This document shows positions 12,625 to 23,199 of a stretch of 64,000 nt of DNA, piece after piece. Each line of letters opens with the position of its first letter. The stretch's first letter is position 1. The translations under genes and the position numbers were made by a program. A model generated the notes under the pieces. It had not been told where the DNA came from. It made no database searches and saw nothing but the letters and a program-made list of their open reading frames with translations. The DNA comes from Paroedura picta (Eukaryota; Chordata; Lepidosauria; Squamata; Gekkonidae): positions 77,936,213 through 78,000,212 of the forward strand of contig NC_135373.1 in NCBI RefSeq assembly GCF_049243985.1. Reading direction: 5' to 3'.

Positions 12625-12918
12625 GTGCAGAAAATGTGGGGTCTTAGATTTCCTATGAAAGCTGAATCTATGTTACTAAGTATACCTCCGCAGTGCCTCC
12701 CAGCTCATACCCAAAGTTTATTCTTCTATGCGAAGACGGCAGCAAGACTAGTACTGGCCAAGAAATGGAAAACACAAGAACTACCTTTGATAGAAGACTG
12801 GTTAAACAAACTAGCGGACTTTGCTAAGATGGCCAAATTGACACTGATAGTTAATGGAAAAACAGAAGAGGCCTTTCAAGAACAATGGGACCCTTATCTG
12901 AATTACTTAAGAAAATAA
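12625..12918 (+). pseudogene. L1 ORF2 C-terminal segment
   Basis: The last 97 codons of L1 ORF2 (FYAKTAARLVLAKKWK box, then EEAFQEQWDPYLNYLRK) are open to a stop just before the 3' untranslated region. A one-base shift in the preceding cysteine motif separates it from the rest of ORF2. Confidence 0.8.
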
Positions 12919-13056
12919 ACTAAAAGGGGATTGAAACGGGGAATTAAGTGTATCAAATGAAGAGCATAACCTATCTTTCTCTGTAATAACAATGTATACT
13001 ATTTGTTCTGTTCTATCTTTAGCTTTGGAAAATAAAAAAAATTCTGTATAAAAAAA

Positions 13057-13071
13057 AAATAAAAGAGAAAT
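13057..13071 (+). repeat. Target-site duplication of L1, right copy
   Basis: AAATAAAAGAGAAAT directly follows the poly-A tail. Confidence 0.9.
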
Positions 13072-13462
13072 TAGGATCACCAAGCTGTCGAAGTTTTCTT
13101 TGAAATTGAAATTGAAATGGCTGCTTTTGTACTTTTTGGGTCTGGCTAATGGCTATTGTTGGATTTTGCCATTTTAATTTTCTTTTAAATTGTATACATG
13201 TCTACAATGTGGCTGGTTTGGGTGCCTAGTTTGCTATATGCAAATTTTCTGAACAAGAGAACAATTTCTCACATTTTCTACAGTTAACAATTACAAGTTA
13301 GACAAATGCATACATTTTAACAAGCAACCAAGACAAATCCACCACATAAAACCTAGAACAATCATATGTAATCCATGCAATGGGACCATGACCTTGCTCA
13401 GTGAGACCTTTTAAAGTGTGGAGCCTGCCCACTCATCAGTTAGATCCAGTGACTGATTAAGC
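13072..13462. other. Unique AT-rich DNA
   Basis: No feature is recognised between the L1 and the nested DNA transposon. Confidence 0.5.
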
Positions 13463-13617
13463 TACAGTATTTGCTGGCGTATAAGACTACTTTTCCCCCC
13501 TGAAAAACATGCCTCCAAGTGGGGGGGTCGTCCTATATGCCAGGTGCACTTCAGTTGGGTTAGACATAGCTGCCCATAGTGGCCCATAGTACTGTAATGT
13601 AATGAAACAAACTCTAT

Positions 13618-14526
13618 GGGGCTTTCCGCACTCCTTCAAAATCGCACAATGGTTGCCAATTGAAAACGCTACTGATTTGCTGTTATGCACAACGTCCTTG
13701 ACAATCTGCCACACACCTGAAACCGATCCGCAAAAAGCGCTTCCTTGTAGCGCTTTCAGGGAAATCCCCAAAAGTGGATTCACCCTCCGGAAAGCGCTAC
13801 ACTCCTGCAACCAATCTGCAACACTAGTGGGAAAGTTCTGTGCGTTACCATTGTTGTGGTTTCTACAAAGTCCCTCCCCTTGGCTCTCTCTTCTGATCTT
13901 CCGGCGAAGCAATCACCATTTTTTTTCTCCGAGTGAGCGGAGATCAACGCACCGGCGAGCCTCCGTTTAGCCAGTGAGGCTTCCCCGGCTGCAGTCCCTC
14001 CCCAGAGCTGTTTACAGTCACTAAGCACAAACAACAGAGAAGCCCGTTTGCTGATTTATTTTCCCTTTATTTTTCACACTGTTTTCGGCCGAAAATCGCG
14101 CCCGTGAGGGGGGGGATTTTTTTTTCACTCGGGGGGAGCGTGGCAACGATGAAACGGCAGCTCAAACACACCTGCCAGCTGGATGGGTCTCTCCGTTGCA
14201 ACGAAGCAACGCATATTCGTTGCAACGGGTGTGTGTGTGTGTGTGTGTGTGTGTTTTTAAAACCTTTCTTAAAGGGAAAGGGGCTGTTTGGGAGCATGCT
14301 AACGGCCGCCCATTGGCTGCTTGATGGCCAGGGGTGGGACGAGCTCGGCAATAGCGCTTCCTTTCTAGCGATTTTTGCCGAGACCGGAAGCCTGTGGGAA
14401 ATGATGGAAACGCAACTGGATTCCACTACAAAGGCAGGTATGCATAACGATGAATTCCACTATTTAAAATGGCGATTTTTCGTTCAGCAAACAATTTGCT
14501 ACAAGGATCCCGGTGCGGAAAGCCCC
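13618..14526. mobile_element. MITE with GGGGCTTTCCGCAC ends, nested
   Basis: Terminal inverted repeats GGGGCTTTCCGCAC (13618-13631) and GTGCGGAAAGCCCC (14513-14526) are perfect over 14 bp. The interior is CpG-rich and non-coding and includes a (GT)n run at 14229-14253. A diverged relative lies at 55801-56637, sharing blocks such as GTAGCGCTTT, the GGCTTCYCCGGCT box and the GGGAAAGGGGCT box. A clean target duplication is not visible here. Confidence 0.85.
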
Positions 14527-14567
14527 TGTATTTTGAGTGGAAATGTTGGGGGTTGTCTTATACGCCC

Positions 14568-14576
14568 AATCGTCTT
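14568..14576 (+). repeat. Target-site duplication of BovB fragment, left
   Basis: AATCGTCTT is repeated exactly at 14684-14692, on either side of the BovB piece. Confidence 0.8.
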
Positions 14577-14683
14577 GTTATGTGCGAAGTCGTGTCCGAC
14601 CCATCGCGACCCCATGGACAATGATCCTCCAGGCCTTCCTGTCCTCTACCATTCCCCGGAGTCCATTTAAAAGTTTGCAACTT
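14577..14683 (-). mobile_element. BovB (RTE) LINE 3' end, 107 bp
   Basis: The reverse strand reads GGTAGAGGACAGGAAGGCCT, then CCATGGGGTCGCGATGGGTC and GGACACGACTTCGCAC, the well-known BovB 3' terminus. An exact 9-bp duplication shows it is a complete, very short insertion event. BovB supplies the machinery for Sauria SINEs, three of which are in this window. Confidence 0.92.
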
Positions 14684-14902
14684 AATCGTCTTATACGCCG
14701 GCAAATAAGGTAATTCATTACAGCAAATAGAACTAATAGAACTAATTCACTATAGCAAATTGTCATTATGTTGGTTAGGTTAATAGAATGTACAGGTATT
14801 TCTGAGGCATCAATGCACAGATGATGCATGGATGCCTATAAAGGAAAAGATGGCTACTTTGAGCTTTCTGACTTTGATGGCAAATGACTTATATTAAATC
14901 AG

Positions 14903-15118
14903 AGCCAGCATGGTGTAGTGGTTAAAGAAAGGATGCTAATCTGGAGAACTGAATGACCTTGGACTAGTCACAGTTCTTTTAGGGATGTTCTCAACAGATC
15001 AGTTCTCTTAGAGCTCTCCCAGCCCCACTTACTTCACAGAGTGTCTGTTGTAGGGAGAGGAAGGGAAAGGTATTATAAATTGCTATGGGACTCCTTTGGG
15101 TAGTGACCCAGCTCTTCT
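14903..15118 (+). mobile_element. CORE/MIR-like SINE
   Basis: A tRNA-like head (AGCCAGCATGGTGTAGTGGT) is followed by TGACCTTGGACTAGTCACAG, a CCCCACTTACTTCACAGAGT box and a GGGACTCCTTTGGGTAG...AGCTCTTCTT end. The B-box part of the head is shortened. The same family on the other strand is at 18535, 40262 and 59278. Confidence 0.85.
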
Positions 15119-15121
15119 TAG

Positions 15122-15455
15122 ATCATAAAATTGGAAGGGACCTATGGGGTCATCTAGTTCAACCATTCTGCAGAATGCAGGAAACTCACAACAACCTGTC
15201 CACCCACAGTGACCCCAATACCATGGCCAAATGATGCCCCCCCTCCAAAAAAATACAGAATCCCAGACCAGTCTGACCTGGATGAAATTCATTTCCCTAA
15301 CCCAAAGTGCCATTTTTGGGGGCATGCAGGAAAAGGTCACAAGAGCCAAGCACCAACACAATCCCTTATGCCATTGTAGTCAAAATCTTCGTAAGTTCAC
15401 AGAATCAGCATTTCTCTAAGTTGGCGATCTATCCTCTGCTTAAAAACCCATTATG
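15122..15455 (-). mobile_element. CR1 LINE 3' part, reverse
   Basis: AAATTGGAAGGGACCTATGG, GGTCATCTAGTTCAACCATT and the distal CTCTGCTTAAAAACC are the complement of the CR1 3' end (GGTTTTTAAGCAGAG to GACTAGATGACC). A middle part with CTGCAGAATGCAGGAAACTC is typical of a squamate CR1 subfamily. Confidence 0.8.
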
Positions 15456-15777
15456 CATGGTGGCAGCCACACCAGGATGTCCCTGTACTGTTGTGGTGGG
15501 GTGGGATGCCCCGCTATTCCCTGCATACATATGGGGGAGGGACTTCCCTGTGTGCACACCATCTGCCCCACCGTAACAGCTGCTCGCACGCAACGAGCCA
15601 AAAGTGCCAGGTGCACTCTGCTACAGCAGCAGCGGGGGGGGGGAGGAGCAGAGGCGGGGGGCATGGGGCCCCCACTGCTCACTAGCAGGGGAGTGGCATA
15701 CCGCCCTCACATCATATTGGGGGGGGGATGCCCCATTCAGCTCTGTGGCTCTGCGGAGTGAGATCTAACCAGAGCAG
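15456..15777. other. G-rich unclassified block
   Basis: CpG-containing sequence with long G runs (15634-15644, 15720-15728) sits between two oppositely oriented CR1 ends. Open frames of 64-102 codons here look compositional. It may belong to another repeat that I do not recognise. Confidence 0.4.
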
Positions 15778-15893
15778 AGTAAAGCAGTAGGAGGCTTTGG
15801 GCTGATCCTGCATTGAGCAGGGGGTTGGACTAGATGGCCTGTATGACCCTTTCCAACTCTTATGATTCTATGATTCTATGATTCTAATAACAA
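15778..15893 (+). mobile_element. CR1 LINE 3' end
   Basis: GGGCTGATCCTGCATTGAGC, GGGGGTTGGACTAGATGGCC and three ATTCTATG-type tail units are present. It is closely related to the copy at 1440. Confidence 0.93.
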
Positions 15894-16254
15894 TTAAACA
15901 ATGAAAGACCTTCCATTACAAACAATGTTTAATTAATCAATACACCAATTGACTCTGTAATGTGATTTGGACACTATACTTCCTTTAATACAGCCCCAAA
16001 TCCCATTTGCCTTTTTAGCCACCAAGTCACACTGCTGAATCATGTTCAGTGTATGGTCTACTAAGACCTCTAGAATCTATTGCCAAATCTTCTCCACCCT
16101 ATAATGATGCATTTGGTTTTTCCTACCTATATGCAGAGATTTAAATAGCCACTCAACTACTACAGTAAATTCAAAGAGCAATCTGCTTTTAACTCTTCAA
16201 CAGCAAATCCACAAGTTACATTGGAAACTACTTTTAACACCAAGGTGACTTTCA
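15894..16254. other. Possible ancient LINE-related repeat
   Basis: 15990-16110 (CCCATTTGCCTTTTTAGCCA, then GTCTACTAAGACCTCTAGA) resembles a widespread amniote repeat that I remember but cannot name with certainty. No gene is seen. Confidence 0.3.
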
Positions 16255-16402
16255 AAGACAGTTTACCCACTGGAGGTTTCATGCTGGGCTACAGGACGGA
16301 GTTTTAGTTGTGGCAGGTTGCCCCACCCCTTCCTGCCACCACATGGCCTGGTGTGCCTCATCTGCCCCCCACTTGTGTTCCGGCACGAACTTCCCAGTCA
16401 AA
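16255..16402. mobile_element. Harbinger-like MITE, decayed copy
   Basis: It shares CACTGGAGGTTTCATGCTGG, the GGAGTTTTAGT and CCCCACC...CTTCCTGC boxes and the CACTTGTGTTCC-GTTCCCAGT end with the intact copy at 50266. The terminal repeats are degraded. Confidence 0.8.
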
Positions 16403-18534
16403 AGGAGCTTGAAATGCAGCAAGAAGTACTTTTTAAAAGGAAAAAAGAAAAGTCACAATTATGATTGAAATAACTCTCTGGATCTTGGACTACAATCAAA
16501 CCTGACAATGACAATCAATAATTAGTTCTTACAACTATTGTCAGCTTCTGGTTGACAGTTTTTCAAACCTCTTTAATGACAGTTGCATAATAGGAAGCAT
16601 CACATGAGGGTGAATGTTAAGCCTAAATTCTAAGAATGGTACCTACTTTTTAAAAAAGGCAACAGTTAAAGTGCATTGATATTTTTTAAACAATTGCTGT
16701 TAAAGACTGCATATGTCATGTTTCTTTAACTGACGCTCTGCAAAGTGTTTGCTTTTATTGATGGGATTCGTAACATATTCTGCTGCAAATATGGACAGCC
16801 TCATTGTATCTGTTATAGTTCTTTCAGGAGACAGTTATTGCAGGGATGTTCAAGTAGGTATCAAGAGGTATCAAGATCGTGATGCTAGACACCATACCCC
16901 CTACCAAGTTCTCAATTTGAGTAAGTCCTACCTAGGAAAACTGCTCATTAATTTCTGGACTCTCTGAACTGCAAACTTCTTAACCAGCACTAAATACATT
17001 GACTATAATGATTTCTTTCTTTGAAAAAGCCCCAAACAACCCCCTCCACCCCAGACAGCTTTAAAATCTAGAGAAAGTTTTATAGCTTCTTCTGTCTAAT
17101 AAAAGTTGATGATTATTATACAAATGTTCCACTACAAAGATTACTTCAGTACTTTGTAGGAGCAGGGCTGCCAGGAGTCATCATGGATCCACAGACAAAG
17201 ATTCCATCTGCCTTATATGACCCAGATTGAATCCAAGTGTCATAACAAATCACTGAGCTTCCTGATACCGTGAATATAATTATAGTTTATTAGGTAAGAA
17301 ACAGCAACAAAAAAAGAAACAGTATTATTAAAGAATAGATTTTACTTAGCCTGTGATTTACACTTTACAGATTGTAAAGAGCAAGCAGAATCAGAAAGAC
17401 TACTCCTAGGTAAGGGACCTAGCCTGGTTACCAAAGTGCACTATAAATGAAATATAGGTGAGGGACATTGAATGAAATAGACATCATTCTCTTTTAAAAA
17501 GTACTCAACTAAATGTTTTTTCAAAAAAATATTTCTACTTGCTTAAAACAAAAGAGCAAGCTCCCAACAATGTAAAGATGCTTAACAGGGAGGCCAAATT
17601 GAGGAGATGTGAAAACTCATTTGTACATGGAGAGGAGGCATATTAGCTGAGCAAAAGTTCATGATCAATGTTGGACAGGACAACTGGCATGAATGTTCCT
17701 CGAACTTCATGGCTGTTCATGAATGGATACATTCCCAGACATACTATGTCTGATCAATAAAATGTTTACCAAACTTCAAAGCAATAAGGAGCTGGAATTC
17801 TCTAGCCATGGAAACACTAGTAGGGGCCATCCAAAATTTAACAGGCAGTGCTAGCTGCAAATAACAGATTGGATCAGAATGCCATATATGCCTTCAGCTC
17901 AGCTCAGCTCAGCTCCAGACCCTCTGCTTTGTTGGAGATGCAGGGAACTTGTTAAATGCAGAGTACATTCATTTATTAATTCATTTATTATTGTGTGGGA
18001 AGAAGTCCTCCAAACCCTGAATATTACAAGTCCCCTTCCCTGGGCACCAAACCCATCCTTCCAGCCCAATGAAGAACTTTCTGAACAGGGCATCAGCAGG
18101 GGTCTCAGACTCTCCTTCCCCTGATCTGTACCCAGAGTTTCCACAGAGACAAAAGAGTTGTTAGCACTGCCCAGACAGCAACAGTTACTAGCACTTTTTT
18201 GGAGAGAAGAACTCTGACAGCTACAATTCAGAGAGTGTGAAGGATGCATCTTCCTATTCCACTTCTCTCCTCGGTGTTGCTCCTCCTACTTCAAGTACAC
18301 TCCTCCATGTCCCCACCCAGCTCAGTGCCAGAAAGCAGCTGTGCCTACCACCTTCTCCAATCCTGGAGCCCTGTTTTCAGCCCACAGTTTGAAAACCTTC
18401 CCCAGTGACCACTGTATGGCAGAGTGCAATTGTGCCACACCTATGTCTGGTGGAGCTCACTCACTCCTCCATGGCCACCTCCGAAGAGTGCACTCAACTA
18501 TGTTGCTACAGGAGAAATGAGTGTTGGCCAACAG
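16403..18534. other. Unique AT-rich DNA
   Basis: No gene is recognised. A short (AGCTC)n run lies at 17895-17914. 17640-17770 has repeated TTCATG words resembling the decayed repeat near 20630. The rest shows nothing I can name. Confidence 0.45.
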
Positions 18535-19432
18535 GAAGAAGAGGAGGAGGAAGAAGAGTTGGTTCTTATATGCCACTTTTCTCTACCTGAAGGAGTCTCA
18601 AAGCAGTTTTCAATCGCCTTCTCCTTCCTGTCCCCACAGCAGACACCCTGTGAGGTAGGTGAGGCTAAGAGAGCCCTGATATTACTGCTCGGTCAGAACA
18701 GCTTTATCAGTGCTGTGGTGAGCCCAAGGTCACCCAGCTGGCTGCATGTGGAGGAGGAGCAGGGAATCAAAACTGGGCAGAGTCTGCACTTACTTTGTTT
18801 ATTCTATTGTGGATCCTGCTGAATCTAGATCGATTGGAACTCAGGTCTTCCTCCCCCTCCCCATTCAAACAGAAAAGTGTTCTGCACATGGTTGTGGAAG
18901 TTCAGAAGGGGGAGCCAAGCACAGCAGGAGCCTCTTTCTTTCTTTTCTTGAACAGTGGAGGGGGGAGGATTTGAGACAGCAGAGGAGGGAGAAAAAAACC
19001 AAGAGGCAAATCTATACTGAGAGAAGTTTAGGCTTCTGGAGCTTCTGCTGAGAAAAGGGGGGGATTCACCTTTAAGGCAAGTTAGGGCTTCCCCTTTAAA
19101 TCCTGGAAACTAGGAACTGACACCCTCGCAAATCAGGGCTTCTCTACCACGGAGTTCAGGAACAAATTCAAAACAGGCAAACATGCTTTCTCATGCATTC
19201 TCAATCCGATTCTTCAAATATTGAGTGTTATAGCCACTCCAGGATATTGGAGGATAAAGGTAGGGTCACTCCAGATCAGTCATGCTTGTTGCAGAGGGAA
19301 AAACTGAATTGGACAAATGAAAATGGAAATCACATTCAGTGGAGATGGCAGGGACTGAATTGACCAGGGATTGGAATAAAAGCTCCGTGCAGACTACATC
19401 CTGGCTTGTCAAATTAGAAGTCTGTGCTCGAA
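18535..19432 (-). mobile_element. CORE/MIR-like SINE split by a DNA element
   Basis: The left part, 18535-18776, holds the complement of the SINE tail (AAGAGTTGGTTCTTATATGC), the CACCCTGTGAGGTAGGTGAG box and GCCCAAGGTCACCCAGCTGG. The tRNA-like head stops at GGGAATCAAAACTGG and resumes after the insertion at about 19398 with CTGGCTTGTCAAATTAGAAG. The insertion of 18777-19397 therefore interrupts the SINE head. Confidence 0.85.
18777..19397. mobile_element. Non-autonomous DNA element, AGTCTGCAC ends
   Basis: It starts GAGTCTGCACTTACTTTGTT and ends CTCCGTGCAGACTAC, giving short inverted ends AGTCTGCAC / GTGCAGACT. A second copy at 48427-49000 matches along most of its length. Position inside a SINE and the second copy establish it as a mobile family. 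No protein is encoded. The superfamily is unclear; a degenerate 8-bp flank match (AAACTGGG / ATCCTGGC) would fit hAT. Confidence 0.8.
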
Positions 19433-20179
19433 CCAAACTTGGAAGAGGCCCAACTCCCTCTTAGAAGAGGGAAGTGGAGTGAGGGGATTTTCCAAGAAAG
19501 TCTCCCTGTAATTGGGGTGCCATGAGTGGGACATCAAGGCAGGCCACCCTCCAAGAGGTCATTTCCAAGAGGGGCAACATGGAGAATCCAGAAAGCAGTC
19601 ACTCATCTTGTTGGTGAGATGACTGCTGTAGATGGCCAAACATTCTCCTTTGTGTAGGATGTAGCCTTTTGCCAACTGCTACAACACCAGGCTCCCTGGT
19701 ACTCTGTCCTCTCACAGAAGACCATGAGCCAACAAGTTTTGTCCCCCATGCACTACTTTGCAATGGTGAAAGTCAAGCTCAGTTCTCCAGAGCACAAGGC
19801 AGAATGGTGTAATTCATGGCAGACCTCTGGAGCAGCCAGCAGCATGACTACCTCTTCCTGTTTTACTACTATCCTCTACATTTCTACAATTCATAACAGG
19901 TGATTTTTTATCTGTACAATGTGTTCTGCTAATGATGAAATTTCACCTAGGTGTGAGCCATGACTTTCCCAGGCCATGACTTTCCCAGGCTTTACTCTCC
20001 CATCTGTTGGCCATGTTGGAGAAAATATACAGATTGCTTGTCGAGTACCTGTATGTTTGTCCTAGGCAAGGAATGTGAGGAGAGCCTGGGGAAATGGGCT
20101 CTGGGGAAAAAAATAATTTGTATTCAGGATTCATAGAAGACACATTTGCCATTTATTCCTGATTTTCTGATATTCCTGA
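19433..20179. other. Unique DNA
   Basis: Nothing is recognised except a small direct repeat, CCATGACTTTCCCAGG, twice in a row at 19959-19990. Confidence 0.5.
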
Positions 20180-20730
20180 TATTCCTGAAGATCTATATGT
20201 TTGGGCCTAAGGGGACCTAGGAGCATTGTGGGCACACAACACTGAGTTCCAGCTTGGGATGGAAACACAAGCCAACCAAGAACTGGGAGGCTGGTTTGTG
20301 AATTAAACTGGTGAGTATGGGTTTGTGAACCTTGTTTTCTGCACCCTGTCACTTTCAGTAGGGAGCAGAAGGCAGTAGTTTAAATAGCTCTGAGCTATTT
20401 AAACCAAAGAGCTGAACAGTGTTTTGCTGCTCAGTTGTTTGCTCTGAATGGCTCAGAGCTAACCAAGAAAGCACTTTTAAGCATCTCAGCCATTTGGAGC
20501 TGAGCAGTTTCTGGGCAGCAAGTCTTATCTGCACACTCCTGAACCTATGCCTTTCCTGGGGGTCATAACTTGGCTCCCATAATACCAAGGTAGAAGAGAG
20601 TCAGACAGAGATCACCTGTGAGTTTGGTGTCTATAGCATTCTTTCATGTCACGAACCTCACTGTTTCATTTGGTGCCTGAAAGTTCATGATCAGTCATGA
20701 CTAATAAACTGGGCACAACCGCAAACTGCA
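20180..20730. repeat. Possible decayed MITE rich in inverted words
   Basis: Repeated GAGCTGAGCA/GCTCAGAGC words, GTTTGTGAA words and a perfect hairpin at 20378-20404 suggest an old palindromic DNA element. The ends are not resolved. Confidence 0.35.
20378..20404. repeat. Perfect 12-bp hairpin
   Basis: GTTTAAATAGCT, a CTG loop, then AGCTATTTAAAC: two perfect 12-bp arms with a 3-base loop. Confidence 0.95.
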
Positions 20731-22617
20731 GCCACCTGCATTTTCTCAATTTTTCCCACACCACAGAGGTCATTAAATTTTTAAGAATTGGTGCTACAAG
20801 ATTATTATATATATAATATAATATAGCAATGCCTTACTGAGGGCAGTGAAACAAAAATTTAGAACTGACACTAGGAGATGCATGACCACATCTTCATAGC
20901 ATCTTGTGAAACCTACTTACAGGTATGTAGAATCCTATTTTCAATTGGGACTGGCCAGGGAGGGGAGAAGGGGTTTAATCCTTTCATTTCCTTATGTCTG
21001 AGAGAGTGACACCTGACTCACAAAATCTTATGCTGGAATAATTTTTATTATTTTGTGGCGCTGCAACATTTCTATTTTATTTTTACTTCCACATAGTTTC
21101 ATGAATCAAGACCAAGCTTTAAAGGAGAGGGGGGAAAAAGTTGGGGGGGGGGAGGCAAAAGACAGGTACCCATTTTCCCTTTAATAGACTAAGAACATGG
21201 TAGCAGTTTCCTTTGTCAATTAGTAAAACTGCTGAGATCGAATGCTTATAAACCCTTGAGCCTCCCTGCATGACCCAACTAAAACCAGGGATCCACACGG
21301 CTATAATTTCCCTTTGAAAGATGGACAGATAGATAATCTCAACTAATGTGACCTGTACTTCCATGTAAGCATCTTCCATTGCCCTGTAATATTGGAGGCT
21401 TCAGAAATGTGAAAAGAACAGAGAATGAAAAATAAAAATAAATTCAGTGAGCAACTGACTTGGGGTAGTATAAATAGCTTGATTGCCCTTGAAAATATGT
21501 TTGTTTACTGCAAAAGTGTTTTTATTATTTTCACAATCTCTCTGACATTGCTGATGATTAGGTTTTTGGAGCACACTTCTGCATTAGATGAACTTCTTAC
21601 AAGAGCTTCAGAAATGAGCTCCTGGTAATAATCCTGCTGTATCCCGCTAGACCTGTCTTTTGTCTGAGAGTTAATTTTCTCATTCTTGGTCACTGAGAAC
21701 AGCAGCTGTTAATGAACACAAAGAAGCCAGGGACCAAATATGAAAGTTATGAAAAAGGTTCTACAAGGAGCCTTTGTGAACCCAATTAGTCAGCCCTATG
21801 ACCCAGTGATTGTTTCAGGAGTTGAAATATAACCTGGTATGTTAGCAGCACAGTGACAGTAATTAGGACAGGACACACTGGCAAAATATTGTGTTAATCC
21901 GGAATCTTTGGGACCCGGATTGGGTTGATTACAGCTCCCATCTTTGAACAAAATGGATTTCAGACCCTGAATCTGTGTCATTTGCCATCAAAAACTGTCA
22001 TTTGCATCAAAACTCTCCCTCGTACTGCAACATTAGAGAATGGAGTGATTGTTGTGCATTCCATGAGGAACTTCTAACTGCAAGCAGCTGGAAACACTGG
22101 GACCTAAAAACCTTGTGGTGGCACTCATAAAGCTCAGTGGAATTTCTTCAGTTTCACACAAAAATCTGGCTCACAGGGTGCAGAACTGGTGGAAAGGTTT
22201 GTTTGCACCACATTTTTTAATCCTGAGAAACCAAAAATTCCCTTCCTCCCTTCCCTGGGAGGGAATTTGTGGTTATCTAATGTGCATGGTCAGGATTTGC
22301 ATTGGCTTCCATCTTTCTCCCCTGCCTATGAAGCTCTTGTTATGCTTGCGTAGACTATGAATATTGACAGAAAGCTTTTGCTCAAGGAGGACAGCTTGCC
22401 TAAAGCATGCCCAAATGATTTTTTTCTGTAAAAGAGCCCCTCCCACCAGATGTCCATACATGATGTTTGATTAATATTATGGGGTGAGCAGAAGTATTTT
22501 ATAGGATTGTTCCAATGGCTTTAAGAAAACGTATGGATTCAGCTCAAGGAGGCCAGAAAATAGAATATATATGAAGATGTTAACTTTGCAATCTAAGTGA
22601 AGATAATAAATTGTTGA
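20731..22617. other. Unique AT-rich DNA
   Basis: No gene or repeat is recognised. A G-rich run lies at 21126-21158. Confidence 0.5.
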
Positions 22618-22830
22618 GACACTGTTAGAATGAGATGGGGTGGAGCCTAGGGAGAAGAGAGACCTCAATGGGGTTCAGTGCTGAAGAAGCCATGCTCCAT
22701 AGTATCCATTTTCTGCAGGAGAACTGATCTCTTTTTTGTTGTGATTCTGGTGGACCACCAGGTCCCACTTGGAGGCTGGCATCCTCACCAGAGAAGCATA
22801 GAGGATTTTGTAATGGCTGTGCTTTGGGCA
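22618..22830 (+). mobile_element. MITE of the AGGGTTGCCA family, decayed
   Basis: It contains GGGGTGGAGCCTAGGGAGAA, an ATCCATTTTCTGCAGGAGAA box and CACTTGGAGGCTGGCATCCT, in the order seen in the fuller copy at 63087. The left end is lost. Confidence 0.75.
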
Positions 22831-23199
22831 CTGGAAGAGGTCTAGAAGAATATAGGAAAAGTCATGTTAAAATGCAGAGTTTGTTTCTAACACTTGCTCA
22901 AGGGAAAATGATAAAAAGTCATAGAGAAAATCAAGGTTAGTAGCAGCTTTTCTTTAGGTAATAGTAACTTGAGGCCTCCAAACATCTGAATTTTGCTGAC
23001 CTCACCACCAAAGCTAGGGCTGGGAAGATCCTACCACCTCCTCTCTCATCCTTTTACAGCATGTGAAGAACTATGCAATGGATGAATTTTGTTTTTAGAT
23101 TTAATTGTGCTTAATAGGCTATGTATGTACATCAAACAATCTCCCTGAGGGGGATGGCTGCCAAGTAGGGAAGGAGTTATGGAGTTACGTTGCTGATCA

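Larger units (their letters stand above)
9489..13056 (+). mobile_element. L1 LINE, 5'-truncated, 3.57 kb
   Basis: A non-LTR retrotransposon that encoded endonuclease and reverse transcriptase (ORF2p) for target-primed reverse transcription. The first bases lie within the endonuclease domain (VNLYAPNNAKETFY, IIGDFNAVQD), so ORF1 and the 5' end are missing. The reverse transcriptase follows, then the C-terminal region with a cysteine-rich CWKC...C knuckle near 12535-12595, then a 3' end and poly-A at 13050-13059. An exact 15-bp duplication flanks it. ORF2 is broken by several frameshifts and stops (near 9800, 10212, 10451-10630, 11930, 12487 and within the cysteine motif), so it is dead. The exact duplication suggests moderate rather than great age. 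Confidence 0.95.
13465..14710. mobile_element. TIR DNA transposon (mariner-like size-2 target), host of two insertions
   Basis: The ends are CAGTATTTGCTGGCGTATAA and, inverted, CCTTATTTGCCGGCGTATAA, with TA on both sides, which fits Tc1/mariner-type target use. Its own sequence is short (about 13465-13617, 14527-14576 and 14684-14710) and repeats the GTCTTATACGCC motif internally. A MITE and a BovB fragment were inserted into it later. I do not recall a certain superfamily for this TATTTGCYGGCGTATAAGAC family. Confidence 0.75.

Noticed and set aside
14903-14960. tRNA gene
   Set aside because: tRNA-like head of a CORE-SINE with a shortened B-box region.
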